Below, piece by piece: positions 26,622 to 36,056 of a stretch of DNA of 64,000 nucleotides. Source of the DNA: Chitinivibrionales bacterium (GTDB lineage: Bacteria; Fibrobacterota; Chitinivibrionia; Chitinivibrionales; JANQEN01). The stretch covers positions 1-64,000 of the forward strand of contig JANQEN010000020.1 of assembly GCA_028278335.1 (NCBI GenBank). The letters run 5' to 3'. A program made the translations under genes and the position numbers. The notes beneath the pieces are model-generated. The model ran no database searches. It had not been told where the DNA came from and saw only the letters and a list, made by a program, of their open reading frames with translations. Every line of letters starts with the position of its first letter. Position 1 is the first letter of the stretch.

Positions 26622-29600
26622 TTATTTTAAAGCCACGTCGATTTTCACTGCTTCACCTCGCCTAATTCTTTGGGCTAAATCAGATGGAATTGTTGGCCCT
26701 TCAACTGCTACCTTCTCTTTAGTACACATTTCACAGGTGTAACGAACTGGAGAAACGCCATTATCACCATAACTTTTTTTCCTTGAGGGATTATGATAGG
26801 TGACAACAGTTTTTCCTAAGAAGAGTGCCGTATAGCTGTTGGCTGGACTTGTAAGGACCTCGCTAGTGCCATCAAAAAAGGTAACTGTCCGATTCGTTCT
26901 TTTTACTGTAAATAGCTGTTCATCGAGAATTGGTTTTAAGGATAATGTCAGAGTTCCATCCTCTAAAGCAAAGGGTCTATGGCCAAAACTCATGATAAGC
27001 ATCATGTGAAGAACTTCGGAGTTGGTTCCGGTCAAACGAGCCTGCATTCCCCGTCCATGATAGGATGGACGAAGATGCGTGGTCGGTGCTATAAAGGAGA
27101 CATTCTCAAAGGGAGAACGTCCATAAATAGCGGGGTCTTGATATATGGGAAAACATTTTCGTAGGTTCTCAAAGAATTCATCATAGAGCCCACCCTGAAG
27201 TAGTTGTAACAGATACTTATATTGCACATGCATAAAAACCGACTCGTTCTCAAACCACCCTTTGGGCCAACCACCGGTTCTTCCCTGCTCCTTGGGTTCT
27301 GTTTCTAAATCTACGGCAATTTTGTATAATCCCAAGGTCTTATCATAGAGTGAACTGTTCTTTACTTTTTTATAAAGGGCTTGTTTTTTATTGATCTCCT
27401 TCTCATACTCCATACGAAATACTGACCCTTCTAAAAAGGGAGCAAACTTGTGGCTTTTAAAATCACTCACCTCCACACAGGGCAATCCTTTAGGATTTTT
27501 TGCGCCGGTCTTCTTATAGGATGTTGGGTTATGGGTCATAAAGGTTACAGGAAGACCATTCTTTTTATCAAATCCATCTTTAAAGACTTTTTCCAAATGG
27601 CTTTTAAATTGAGCAAAGTAGCCAGCAATGTCAGAAAGTGGTACGTTCATCTCTTTCCCACTAACTCCAAAGAGCGTTGCCTCTCGATATTTTTCTTTCT
27701 CGTTATTACAAACTTTCCAAAAGACAAGAGAATCATTATGTTCAAAAAACTCCTGAGAAGCTTTTACCACCTGCTCTAAAAAGGTAAACAGCTCAGTATG
27801 AACAGAAATGACTTCTTTCTGGTCTATAGTTTGTAAACTATCGATCAATCGTGATAACACAGAATGAAGCTTGTACTGAGCTGGCAGTTCGGCGCCGAAA
27901 AGAGAGGGTAATCCATTGACTGAATCGCACCAGCCGGGACGCCCTCCTTCCATATCTATTCCCAAACCAGATGAAGAATGGGTGGCCATCTTTACTGTCA
28001 GTAAGGTAAGAATTTTCGAAAGTAAGGTGACTCGGTAGACTCGTCCCACACCATTGTTCTTACGTACCAAGTGAGCATCCTGGGGGCGAAAGGCGATCAT
28101 GGACGCCTTTTTATTATTTATACCAACAGAGATCAGATGACGAATCCCACCATCCATGTATTCCACATATTTATCAGCCCGTTTTTTTACAAAATGCTCA
28201 GTATCAAAATAGGTGTAGGAGCTATCTTCGATAAGCAATGCCTCGCACTCTTCTGGGTAAAGGTCTAAATAGCGAAAGAGTAGATCAAAATTATACATCC
28301 AATGATCCGACCAGTATCCTGTATCATGCTCTGCAATATCAATAACCTCTGCAAGAGCTGTTGCACCATTTACCAATTCGTCTAAGGATGCATGGGAAGT
28401 AAAGGCCAATCCTTTCAGGAAATTAGCATATTCTCCAGGAGTAAAATCCTTGGAAAGAAATTCCATGAGTTTGTCGTGGACTTCGGGATTAAAGTTTTGA
28501 GAAATATAGTTTGTCAACTTTGATTTTGGATTAACCCGAAATGCCTGATTCCCACAAACAAGAGGGTTGAAACCATCCAATTGTATCAGATTAAAAAAAT
28601 ATTTGATATTTGACTCACCCACAGCCAGATTAAGCCAGGAGTCATTGCGCCGATTCTGATTGACATCACGAAATCTACCATTGCCGCAGGAATAGAAGGT
28701 TGGCTCTAGAACAAAATTATTGTAGTCTCGCTCTAAATCGCCATGCAAGCGAGAAAAGGCATAGAAGGGGACTTTTCCCTTTTTTGAATCTATAATTACA
28801 GGGTAGCCACCGCGTAAAGTATTATCTAAAAAGCTTTGCCGTACATAGGCATTCAGTAGCGGATCACCAGAATGTATATAAAATCCATCCATAAGGCCAT
28901 TGACCAAGCGTTCGTTTTCCTTCTCTTTTTTATCAAGATAGCCAGGTTTCATAACTCTTTTTTGTATTGATTTTAGCTCTGCTACCCCCTTAGCTGCTCC
29001 CCAAACTGACTCAATGGATACTTCGGCACCGGCTTCAATCTGCTGGGACACATAATTAAAAGCACAGGGAGTTTGACAAACGACATCTTGATGATCTTCT
29101 AAAGAAAATCGACTATCATCTTCAAATCGATAGGGTCTAGCAAAGTCAAGATACTCATCAAATATGAGCTTGGGATCAACAATCTTTTTTGTAAAACTTT
29201 TTGTTCCTTGATAATTAGAGAACCCAATGCAATAATTTCCAAATTCCACAAATTTTGTCTCAGCTTCGTCTGTGGGTACATTGGCAAGAGTAAAGTAGGG
29301 TGTATTCTCCTTTAGGTTGTTAATCTCTAAGTATCCATCAGTAATAAAGGGCATGTGCTTTAATAGAAAGTGAATTCGTCCATAGGGAACAACCTTAGGA
29401 AGGCCATCAAGAATCTCATAGGATCGCTTTTTATCAGAGAAATTCTTAATGGTCACCCTCCGTACTAAAGCACCAAAATCTTCATTGGGCACGGTAAAAT
29501 AGACTACTCGTATCGCTAATTGAGCATCCTCATTGATCTCTTCAATAGCAAGGCTTGAGGCTTTCTGAATTAAAGTAGTGTTTCTTTTTTCTGTTCCCTG

Positions 29601-29900
29601 CAGAGAAAATGGCTCATAGATTGATTCAATCCCTTTACATTTAATAAAGGTTCGAAATCCCTCTTGGAAGATTCGTCTATAATGAAGGTTTGCAGAATCA
29701 AACTCAAGAATTGAATGATCCTTGTCTCGAACACCAAAGGTTGCCATACATTGGCCACGATTTACATAATAGGCCCAAATTGGTTTACCCCATTTTCCAG
29801 CATAACCGGGCAGAAAATTAGCATAGGGTGTGGCATGATTAAAATTCTCAATTGTAAAAGTGCCATCCTCACCTATGGAATAATGTGCTTTTCTATTCAC
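26622..29900 (-). CDS. Large glycoside phosphorylase of clan GH-Q (GH94/GH149/GH161-like)
   Basis: This 1092-residue protein starts at GTG 29900 with AGAGG upstream. It resembles inverting beta-glucan/cellodextrin phosphorylases: a beta-sandwich N-domain (FLPGYAGKWGKPIWAYYVNR, then TFGVRDKDHSILEF) and an (alpha/alpha)6 barrel with GNGRFRDVNQNRRND near residue 405, where the general acid Asp of these enzymes lies. The C-terminal part shows GRSPFENVSFIAP, GRGMQARLTGTNSEVLHM and a beta-domain. The length of about 1100 and the RDVNQNRR motif point to the beta-1,3-glucan phosphorylase families GH149 or GH161 more than to GH94, by memory of the families only. The enzyme would release glucose 1-phosphate from intracellular oligosaccharides; no signal peptide is seen. 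It stands alone, with zwf and gnd nearby. Confidence 0.8.
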   Translation of the reverse strand: MNRKAHYSIGEDGTFTIENFNHATPYANFLPGYAGKWGKPIWAYYVNRGQCMATFGVRDKDHSILEFDSANLHYRRIFQEGFRTFIKCKGIESIYEPFSLQGTEKRNTTLIQKASSLAIEEINEDAQLAIRVVYFTVPNEDFGALVRRVTIKNFSDKKRSYEILDGLPKVVPYGRIHFLLKHMPFITDGYLEINNLKENTPYFTLANVPTDEAETKFVEFGNYCIGFSNYQGTKSFTKKIVDPKLIFDEYLDFARPYRFEDDSRFSLEDHQDVVCQTPCAFNYVSQQIEAGAEVSIESVWGAAKGVAELKSIQKRVMKPGYLDKKEKENERLVNGLMDGFYIHSGDPLLNAYVRQSFLDNTLRGGYPVIIDSKKGKVPFYAFSRLHGDLERDYNNFVLEPTFYSCGNGRFRDVNQNRRNDSWLNLAVGESNIKYFFNLIQLDGFNPLVCGNQAFRVNPKSKLTNYISQNFNPEVHDKLMEFLSKDFTPGEYANFLKGLAFTSHASLDELVNGATALAEVIDIAEHDTGYWSDHWMYNFDLLFRYLDLYPEECEALLIEDSSYTYFDTEHFVKKRADKYVEYMDGGIRHLISVGINNKKASMIAFRPQDAHLVRKNNGVGRVYRVTLLSKILTLLTVKMATHSSSGLGIDMEGGRPGWCDSVNGLPSLFGAELPAQYKLHSVLSRLIDSLQTIDQKEVISVHTELFTFLEQVVKASQEFFEHNDSLVFWKVCNNEKEKYREATLFGVSGKEMNVPLSDIAGYFAQFKSHLEKVFKDGFDKKNGLPVTFMTHNPTSYKKTGAKNPKGLPCVEVSDFKSHKFAPFLEGSVFRMEYEKEINKKQALYKKVKNSSLYDKTLGLYKIAVDLETEPKEQGRTGGWPKGWFENESVFMHVQYKYLLQLLQGGLYDEFFENLRKCFPIYQDPAIYGRSPFENVSFIAPTTHLRPSYHGRGMQARLTGTNSEVLHMMLIMSFGHRPFALEDGTLTLSLKPILDEQLFTVKRTNRTVTFFDGTSEVLTSPANSYTALFLGKTVVTYHNPSRKKSYGDNGVSPVRYTCEMCTKEKVAVEGPTIPSDLAQRIRRGEAVKIDVALK

Positions 29901-30107
29901 TAAATAAAATCCTCTTGTTTAGATGTGTGTTACTTTATAAAAAAATAGTTTGGCGTCAAGATTTTGAAAATATGTTTATTTGCAAATACTTATCCATAGA
30001 GTTTATATTTCATCTGTTCATAAGGATAGTGTATTGCGAGTACTTTCACAATGAAAATGCAGTATATAAAACCTCAATGGTTTTTCTATTTTGGAAAGGT
30101 ATCAACC

Positions 30108-30728
30108 ATGAAACATCTCTCTAATTTTATTGTAATCCTGTTATGTTCAGTGATAGTTGTTGTAGGAGAAACTGATTCGACTCAAGAAGAGGAATCAAAA
30201 TATTTCAAGATTACAACGAATCGACACGATAACTACCTTGGCTTTTGCGGTGGATTAATTACCGGTCATGGATTAGCCTATCGTCGATGGATAAAAGACA
30301 AAGTTGGTTTTCAATGTAATATTCTTCCTTGGTACCGGGAAGATAAGTATCCCGATGACGACTTCATTTATAGTGATCGTGATAGTGGCTGGGCTAATGA
30401 GGGATATATTAATTATGGTGGAAGTGTTTTAGTCAAATTTGCGGAAATGCGCTATTTGCGTTTTATTGGCTATGTCGGTGCAAACCATACAATAGATGTT
30501 GAGAAGGGCGACTATTACATCTCTGACTATCAATTGACCGAACCAAGACATATTGTTGTAGATAAGGTAGAAAACAGCTTAGCCGGTGGTTTAGGAGCTG
30601 GAGTCGAGTTTTATGTTTTCCGGTTTGGTTTTAGTGTAAATCTTGGTGTTTATGCTGCCTATAATTTTGAAGATCGTACAAAGGAGATAATGCCCTCAGT
30701 TGATGGTGGTGTATTTTTCCGTTTTTAA
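30108..30728 (+). CDS. Small outer-membrane beta-barrel-like protein
   Basis: ATG 30108 is preceded by GGAAAGGT. Signal peptide MKHLSNFIVILLCSVIVVVG; the mature 185 residues alternate polar and hydrophobic residues in strands (FGGLITGHGLAYRRW, RYLRFIGYVGA, LAGGLGAGVEFYVFRFGFSVNLGVYAAYNF) and end with the aromatic FFRF typical of barrel assembly signals. An eight-stranded barrel of OmpW/OmpA-like size is inferred. No family is recognised. It stands alone upstream of the cupin gene. Confidence 0.72.
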   Translation: MKHLSNFIVILLCSVIVVVGETDSTQEEESKYFKITTNRHDNYLGFCGGLITGHGLAYRRWIKDKVGFQCNILPWYREDKYPDDDFIYSDRDSGWANEGYINYGGSVLVKFAEMRYLRFIGYVGANHTIDVEKGDYYISDYQLTEPRHIVVDKVENSLAGGLGAGVEFYVFRFGFSVNLGVYAAYNFEDRTKEIMPSVDGGVFFRF

Positions 30729-30802
30729 TACCCACCCTTTTTGGTTTAACATCATTTTTTCGTGAACCCATTTATTTTTAAACCTATTAAGGAATTTTAT
30801 TA

Positions 30803-31153
30803 ATGAAGAACACAGTAAATGCACCAATAGCTCAGCCCTTTAAACTTGTTGATCATATAACCTATGCTGAAGGGTCGGTTATTAGTAAAACACTTTTAGA
30901 TAAAGGTATTGGAAACATCACGTTATTTTCCTTTGACAAAGGACAGGGACTGAGTGAGCATACTTCACCCTTTGATGCGGTTGTCCACATTTTGGATGGT
31001 AAAGCTGAGATTACTATAGATAATGAAAAGCAGATAGTTAGCGCAGGAGAAATGATCGTGATGCCAGCCAATATTCCCCATGCACTTTCTGCAATTGAAC
31101 CGTATAAAATGCTCCTTATCATGATTCGTAAAAAGGTTGAAAAAGAATCCTAG
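30803..31153 (+). CDS. Single-domain cupin protein
   Basis: The 116-residue product is one cupin_2 barrel. Motif 1 is FDKGQGLSEHTSPFDAVVHIL (His and Asp present) and motif 2 is AGEMIVMPANIPHAL. Such small cupins bind a metal ion and act in sugar or aromatic metabolism, or as sensors; here no partner is evident. AAGGAA lies 8 nt before the ATG. Cytosolic. Monocistronic by position, 75 nt after the barrel protein. Confidence 0.88.
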   Translation: MKNTVNAPIAQPFKLVDHITYAEGSVISKTLLDKGIGNITLFSFDKGQGLSEHTSPFDAVVHILDGKAEITIDNEKQIVSAGEMIVMPANIPHALSAIEPYKMLLIMIRKKVEKES

Positions 31154-31511
31154 CTTTCTTGGCTTTATTAGCGTTTTTCCGAGTAAAAAGCCTAGCGGTA
31201 CCAGGTTAATTCATCATTTCACAAAAGAATATCTTTGTACAATCGGTGTAAAATCAAATTATATTCACTATCTTTATTATGAAGGCCATCATTCTTTTTG
31301 AAATTTTAACCGATTTAATAAAAACTCGACACAATAAGGGTGAATGGTGATAATTACTATAATAATCAATATGTTATAGATAGAAATGTATACCAGGAAT
31401 CCAAAATTAAATATTCAATACTCATTTCTTACAAAGTTCATCATTTTGGTGATATTTTTGTTTATATTAAAATCGAACTTAAATAATACTTAAATTGGAG
31501 TTACTTAAAAT
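31154..31511. other. Intergenic region without recognisable genes
   Basis: AT-rich, no open frame with ribosome-binding site. It should contain the promoter of the three-gene exported group starting at 31512. Confidence 0.5.
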
Positions 31512-31955
31512 ATGCCACAAAAGTTGATGTTACCTGTATTGATTTGTGTAATAGCTCTTTTTTCAAAAAATATAATTGTTTATTATTCTGATGGAACAAT
31601 TAAACACTATCCTACTTCGGAAGTAAAAAAAATAACCTTTGATGTCCAGACTGTTGGAATCAATTCAGCTCCAAACAGCCTATCGGGAAAGCTTCATTCC
31701 GTTGAATTCCTATCAGTAGGCTCACTCTTTTCAATAACCTATTCACTTTTTCATACCAGTCCTGTTTCAATTGAAGTTTACTCTGTCAAGGGAAGATTGA
31801 TACAAACCCTTACACAAAAAGTTCAGAAAAATGGACGACATAGGACCACCTGGGATTGTCGAAATACAGAGGGTCAGCGTGTTTCAAAAGGAAACTATCT
31901 AATTTATATGAATTTAGATGGCCAATTGATAGCAAAAAGTTTTATCACCTTATAG
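31512..31955 (+). CDS. Exported protein with FlgD/Por-like C-terminal module
   Basis: 147 residues: signal peptide MPQKLMLPVLICVIALFS, a short linker with IIVYYSDGTIKHYPTSEVKKITF, then a single FlgD-like beta-sandwich (SIEVYSVKGRLIQTLTQKVQKNG...TTWDCRNTEGQRVSKGNYLIYM) ending FITL. It is essentially a bare type IX-like sorting module with a small N-domain. GGAG precedes the ATG. The first of three consecutive exported proteins; the next two are DsrE-like and share the phrase DSIxSxTF with this one's KKITF segment. Function unknown. Confidence 0.72.
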   Translation: MPQKLMLPVLICVIALFSKNIIVYYSDGTIKHYPTSEVKKITFDVQTVGINSAPNSLSGKLHSVEFLSVGSLFSITYSLFHTSPVSIEVYSVKGRLIQTLTQKVQKNGRHRTTWDCRNTEGQRVSKGNYLIYMNLDGQLIAKSFITL

Positions 31956-31972
31956 CTTTGAAAGGAATCATT

Positions 31973-32461
31973 GTGAGAAAAATTCTACCCTTTCTTTTTT
32001 GCCTGGCAATAATAGGTTCAGGTTTCGGTCAAACCATGAAAATTCACCTTAAAAATTCTGTTGACAGTGCGAAACTTGCAGAGATTGATAGCATTACTTT
32101 TAGTGAAAAGAATAATCCCTTGCCAACGAAACTGATGGTAGTTTGGTCAAGTGCTGATCCAGATGTTGCCAACAAGGTATGTTTCATGTACACTGATAAT
32201 GCAAAACGATACAATTGGTTCAATACGATTCGCCTCATAATTTGGGGACCTTCGGCAAAACTGTTGTCCCAAAATAATGGTTTGAAAAGCTCTGTGAGGT
32301 CAATGATTCAGCGTGGAGTCATTATCGAAGCGAGCAAGGCTTGCACCGATGCCTACAATGTTACTCAAACCCTTCAAGGCCTTGGGGTAACTATCAAGGA
32401 TGACATGGGCAAGGCTATGGCAGGTTATATTAAAAGTGATTATGAAATTCTTACCTTTTAA
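31973..32461 (+). CDS. Exported DsrE/DsrF-like protein, paralogue 1
   Basis: I start at GTG 31973 (AAAGGAA upstream), giving 162 residues with signal peptide VRKILPFLFCLAIIGSGFG. The N-terminal 30 mature residues (MKIHLKNSVDSAKLAEIDSI) recur in the next gene. The rest matches the DsrE fold: LMVVWSSADPDVANKVCFMY, IRLIIWGPSAKLLSQNN, MIQRGVIIEASKACTDAYNV. DsrE proteins carry sulfur or act in sulfur relay, usually through a Cys in this last segment. Here ASKAC retains one Cys. Spacing to the neighbours (17 and 9 nt) indicates an operon. Confidence 0.82.
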   Translation: MRKILPFLFCLAIIGSGFGQTMKIHLKNSVDSAKLAEIDSITFSEKNNPLPTKLMVVWSSADPDVANKVCFMYTDNAKRYNWFNTIRLIIWGPSAKLLSQNNGLKSSVRSMIQRGVIIEASKACTDAYNVTQTLQGLGVTIKDDMGKAMAGYIKSDYEILTF

Positions 32462-32470
32462 GGAATAATT

Positions 32471-32959
32471 GTGAAACACATTATACTATCTCTCCTACTT
32501 TTCTCTGCACTAACAATCGTACAAGGTCAGTCGTTAAAAATCCATGCAAAGGGTGCTATTGACAGTACTAGTATTGATAGCATACGATCCTTAACCTTTC
32601 AGGACATGCCCAAAAGTAAACGAGCAGACAAATTGGCCATTGTTTGGACCAGTGGCGACCCAGAAGTTGCTACCCATGCCTGTTTTATGTTCCTCAATGA
32701 GGCAAAAGAGAAGAAATACTTTGATACTGTTGAAATGATAGTCTGGGGACACTCATCAAAGCTGCTCAGTCAAAACAAAGATTTACAGGACCGGGTAAAA
32801 GCAATGATGCGAAAGGGAATAATAGTTGAAGCTTGTAAAGCTTGTGCAGACTCCTATGGTGTATCCGGCATTCTTTCTGGATTAGGAATCCCCGTAAAAT
32901 ATATGGGATCCCCCCTATCAAATATGCTTAACGGTGATTGGCATGTCTTCTGTTTTTAA
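32471..32959 (+). CDS. Exported DsrE/DsrF-like protein, paralogue 2
   Basis: GTG 32471 start, preceded by AAGGAA; 162 residues, signal peptide MKHIILSLLLFSALTIVQG. It mirrors the preceding gene segment by segment (LAIVWTSGDPEVATHACFMF, VEMIVWGHSSKLLSQNK, MMRKGIIVEACKACADSYGV). Here the active-site region has CKAC, two Cys residues, as in many DsrE-like small periplasmic proteins. A periplasmic thiol or sulfur-handling role is inferred. The pair arose by tandem duplication and has diverged. It converges on zwf with only 20 nt between stops. Confidence 0.85.
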   Translation: MKHIILSLLLFSALTIVQGQSLKIHAKGAIDSTSIDSIRSLTFQDMPKSKRADKLAIVWTSGDPEVATHACFMFLNEAKEKKYFDTVEMIVWGHSSKLLSQNKDLQDRVKAMMRKGIIVEACKACADSYGVSGILSGLGIPVKYMGSPLSNMLNGDWHVFCF

Positions 32960-32979
32960 CAAGATATATAGTATTGCTT

Positions 32980-34317
32980 TTAACAGACATTGACATACTT
33001 CTCGAAATTTATCCAATCTGCACAAAGGCAGGGTTTAGGTACTGTACCCGGTGAATAAAGCTTTGGCACTTCTTCTGTAAAGGCAGAAGCGAGTTTCTTC
33101 CATGACAACTCAGTCTCCTCTGCGCTTACAAAAAGTGTCCGGTCACACTTGAGCGCATCTAAAAGTAGCTTTAAATAAGCATCGGACACCTTCTCAGAAA
33201 AGGAGTCACGATAACAGAAATTCATGCTCGTATTCGTGATATCAAAATCCAAACCGGGAATCTTGCTAGCAATATCAACTATAATGCCTTCAGCTGGTTG
33301 AATTTTGAAGATAATTCTATTTGGCTCAACCTGATCAGATTTGTTAAAAAGCAACTTTGGTAGTCGTTTAAATCGTAGGCCAATCTCTGTTCCTTTTCGA
33401 TTAAGTGCTTTCCCAACACGAATATAGATTGGCATGCCACTCCAACGAAAGTTATCGATAAAGAGCTTCATTTCAGCATAGGTTTCGGTTTTCGAATCGA
33501 TGGCAACACCCTTTTCTTGGGTATACCCTTCATATTGATATTTACAGATGCTATCAAGACGTAACGTCTTTAATACATTTATTTTTTGGGATCGGATCTC
33601 TTCTGCGCCAAGATTTACTGGGGGTTCCATAGCAATGAGACATAGCAATTGTACCAGATGATTCTGTACCATGTCTCGAATGATACCGGCCCGATCAAAA
33701 TATTGGGCACGCTCCTCAATACCAATCTGTTCAAAGGCATTAATCTGGATTGATTCTATATAGCGACTATTCCACACTGGATAAAAAAGTGCGTTGGCAA
33801 ATCGAAAAACCAAAATATTTTGGACCGCCTCTTTAGCTAGATAATGATCAATTCTATACACCTGCTCTTCTTGAAAATGCTCAGTAAGCTTTTGATTAAG
33901 CCCCTTTGCGGAATCAAAGTCATATCCAAAGGGTTTTTCTATAATAATGGTCGTGTCATTGGTAAGCCCCTCATCTGCCAGCTTTTTTGCAGTATTAGCA
34001 TAAGCATGGGGTGGTATGGCAAAAAAGACAATAATGTGCTTAAAGCTGCCTAAACTTTTTACTCTATTTTTTAAACCAATTATTCCTTGGTGATAATAGA
34101 GTCTTGATAAAAATTCCGATGAACCCTCTGCGCGCGTTCGAAACTCCTCATCAGTAAAGGCTGATCGCCCAGACCCAAGAACGATAGAGGAGTCATCAAG
34201 TTCACCACGGGTATACAATGCAGCCAGAGCGGGAAGAAGCTTCCTTTTTGCAAGATCTCCAGAGGCACCAAGTATAACTATGGCTGTATGTGCTGTAGAT
34301 TCTCTTCGTGCTTTCAT
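32980..34317 (-). CDS. zwf: Glucose-6-phosphate 1-dehydrogenase
   Basis: 445 residues. It oxidises glucose 6-phosphate to 6-phosphogluconolactone with NADP. The coenzyme-binding GASGDLAKRKL and active-site RIDHYLAKEAVQN motifs are intact, and IIIEKPFGYD is typical. AGGAG precedes the ATG. The gene lies 66 nt downstream of gnd in the same direction, and pgl is divergent beyond gnd, so all three oxidative pentose-phosphate enzymes are clustered. Length is slightly shorter than the usual 480-490 residues. Cytosolic. Confidence 0.96.
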   Translation of the reverse strand: MKARRESTAHTAIVILGASGDLAKRKLLPALAALYTRGELDDSSIVLGSGRSAFTDEEFRTRAEGSSEFLSRLYYHQGIIGLKNRVKSLGSFKHIIVFFAIPPHAYANTAKKLADEGLTNDTTIIIEKPFGYDFDSAKGLNQKLTEHFQEEQVYRIDHYLAKEAVQNILVFRFANALFYPVWNSRYIESIQINAFEQIGIEERAQYFDRAGIIRDMVQNHLVQLLCLIAMEPPVNLGAEEIRSQKINVLKTLRLDSICKYQYEGYTQEKGVAIDSKTETYAEMKLFIDNFRWSGMPIYIRVGKALNRKGTEIGLRFKRLPKLLFNKSDQVEPNRIIFKIQPAEGIIVDIASKIPGLDFDITNTSMNFCYRDSFSEKVSDAYLKLLLDALKCDRTLFVSAEETELSWKKLASAFTEEVPKLYSPGTVPKPCLCADWINFEKYVNVC

Positions 34318-34383
34318 TAAATTGATCTCCTACTGAGCTTAATCAGCGGTTGAGTCTTTAAAGAATATTGTAAGATACCATGC

Positions 34384-35820
34384 CTATTCATCCTCTTCTT
34401 TTTGCATCCAATTGATATGAAAAAATTCACCTCGTGGCTTATCAACACGCTCAAAGGTATGAGCACCAAAATAGTCCCGTTGTGCCTGCAAAAGATTTGC
34501 TGGCAAATATTCCGATCGATATCCATCATAAAAGGCCAATCCCGATGAGAGTGCGGGTATTGGAATTCCATTTTCAACCGAAGCAGAAATTACTCTTCGC
34601 CATGCACTGTGATTGTTGGTAATCACCTCTTTGAAATAGTCATCCAAAAGGAGAGATCGAAGGTGAGGTTCGCGGTCATAGGCCTCTTTAATCTTGTTAA
34701 GGAAGGTACTACGAATAATGCATCCTTCACGCCACAATAGAGCGATTGTTCCAAAGTCAACGTGCCAATCATACTCCTTTGAAGCCAATTGTAAAAGCAT
34801 GAATCCCTGCGCGTAGGAAACCAATTTTGCTGCTAACAAGGCCCTCCCAATGTCAGAAATAAATTCTTCCTTCTTGACAACAGGTGCGACATCTGGTCCT
34901 GTCAGCACTTTTGATGCAACCACCCGGTCATCTTTAAAGGAAGATAATGACCGGGCATACACAGCTTCAGCAATGAGAGTCACTGGCACACCAAGATCTA
35001 AAGAGCTTATACCAGTCCATTTGCCAGTCCCCTTTTGTCCGGTAATATCAAGAATTTTATCAATCATTGGTGTTCCATCATCATCTTTAAAAAGTAACAC
35101 TTTAGCAGTTATTTCTACCAAATAGCTTTTTAACTCTCCCCGGTTCCATACTGCAAACACGTCACCAATTTCTGAAGGCGACATGCCTAAAAGGCTTTTC
35201 ATAAGATGATAGGCCTCGCCAATAAGCTGCATATCACCATACTCAATGCCATTATGTACCATCTTTACAAAGTGACCAGATCCGCTCTCTCCTACCCATT
35301 CACAACAGGGTGTGTTATCTGTGGTTTTGGCACTAATTTTTTGGTAAATTTCTTTGATGCATGGCCAGGCTTCCCTATTTCCTCCGGGCATAATCGATGG
35401 TCCCTTGCGTGCTCCCTCTTCACCACCGGATATTCCCATTCCGACGAATTTTATTCCTCTTTCTTTTAAATAGCTTTCGCGACGAATGGTGTCATTAAAA
35501 TTTGCATTACCACCATCAATGATAATGTCACCGTCACTTAAAAGTGGTAAGAGCTTTTCTACATACTCATCGACAACCGGCCCAGCTTTTACCATAAACA
35601 TGATAATCCGTGGGCTCTTAAGTTTAGATACCAGCTCTTCTAAAGAGTATACTCCGATGATTGAATCTCGTTGTGCTGCAGGTCCCTGCAAAAAGTCATC
35701 GATCTTTGATGTTGTTCGGTTGTGGGCTAAAACCGTAAAACCCGTATCGCTCATATTCAATATGAGATTTTGTCCCATTACAGCAAGACCAATAACAGCA
35801 AGATCTGCGTTGTCAGGCAT
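34384..35820 (-). CDS. gnd: 6-phosphogluconate dehydrogenase, decarboxylating
   Basis: 478 residues, the full length of the long-form dimeric enzyme that turns 6-phosphogluconate into ribulose 5-phosphate, CO2 and NADPH. Rossmann motif GLAVMGQNL, substrate motif GISGGEEGARKGPSIMPGG and catalytic-Lys segment GSGHFVKMVHNGIEYGDMQ are intact. GAGGAG lies before the ATG. Upstream of zwf in the same operon, divergent from pgl. Confidence 0.97.
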   Translation of the reverse strand: MPDNADLAVIGLAVMGQNLILNMSDTGFTVLAHNRTTSKIDDFLQGPAAQRDSIIGVYSLEELVSKLKSPRIIMFMVKAGPVVDEYVEKLLPLLSDGDIIIDGGNANFNDTIRRESYLKERGIKFVGMGISGGEEGARKGPSIMPGGNREAWPCIKEIYQKISAKTTDNTPCCEWVGESGSGHFVKMVHNGIEYGDMQLIGEAYHLMKSLLGMSPSEIGDVFAVWNRGELKSYLVEITAKVLLFKDDDGTPMIDKILDITGQKGTGKWTGISSLDLGVPVTLIAEAVYARSLSSFKDDRVVASKVLTGPDVAPVVKKEEFISDIGRALLAAKLVSYAQGFMLLQLASKEYDWHVDFGTIALLWREGCIIRSTFLNKIKEAYDREPHLRSLLLDDYFKEVITNNHSAWRRVISASVENGIPIPALSSGLAFYDGYRSEYLPANLLQAQRDYFGAHTFERVDKPRGEFFHINWMQKEEDE

Positions 35821-36056
35821 ATACGCTCCTCTTAAACAGACGATTTATGTATTGAATTATAGGCATTCCTGTCATTTATTACAGTAATAGCAAATATAAT
35901 TACCTAACATGTCCACTTCAATAAAATCTACATTTCTATCTTTATTTCCTTCTTTTCTATGGTAGCATGTGAAAAATCCCTAATCATACATTTACAAAAA
36001 GTCATTACATTATATAATTTCTCTTTGTTACACTTTTGTTTTCCTCTTATAAGAAA

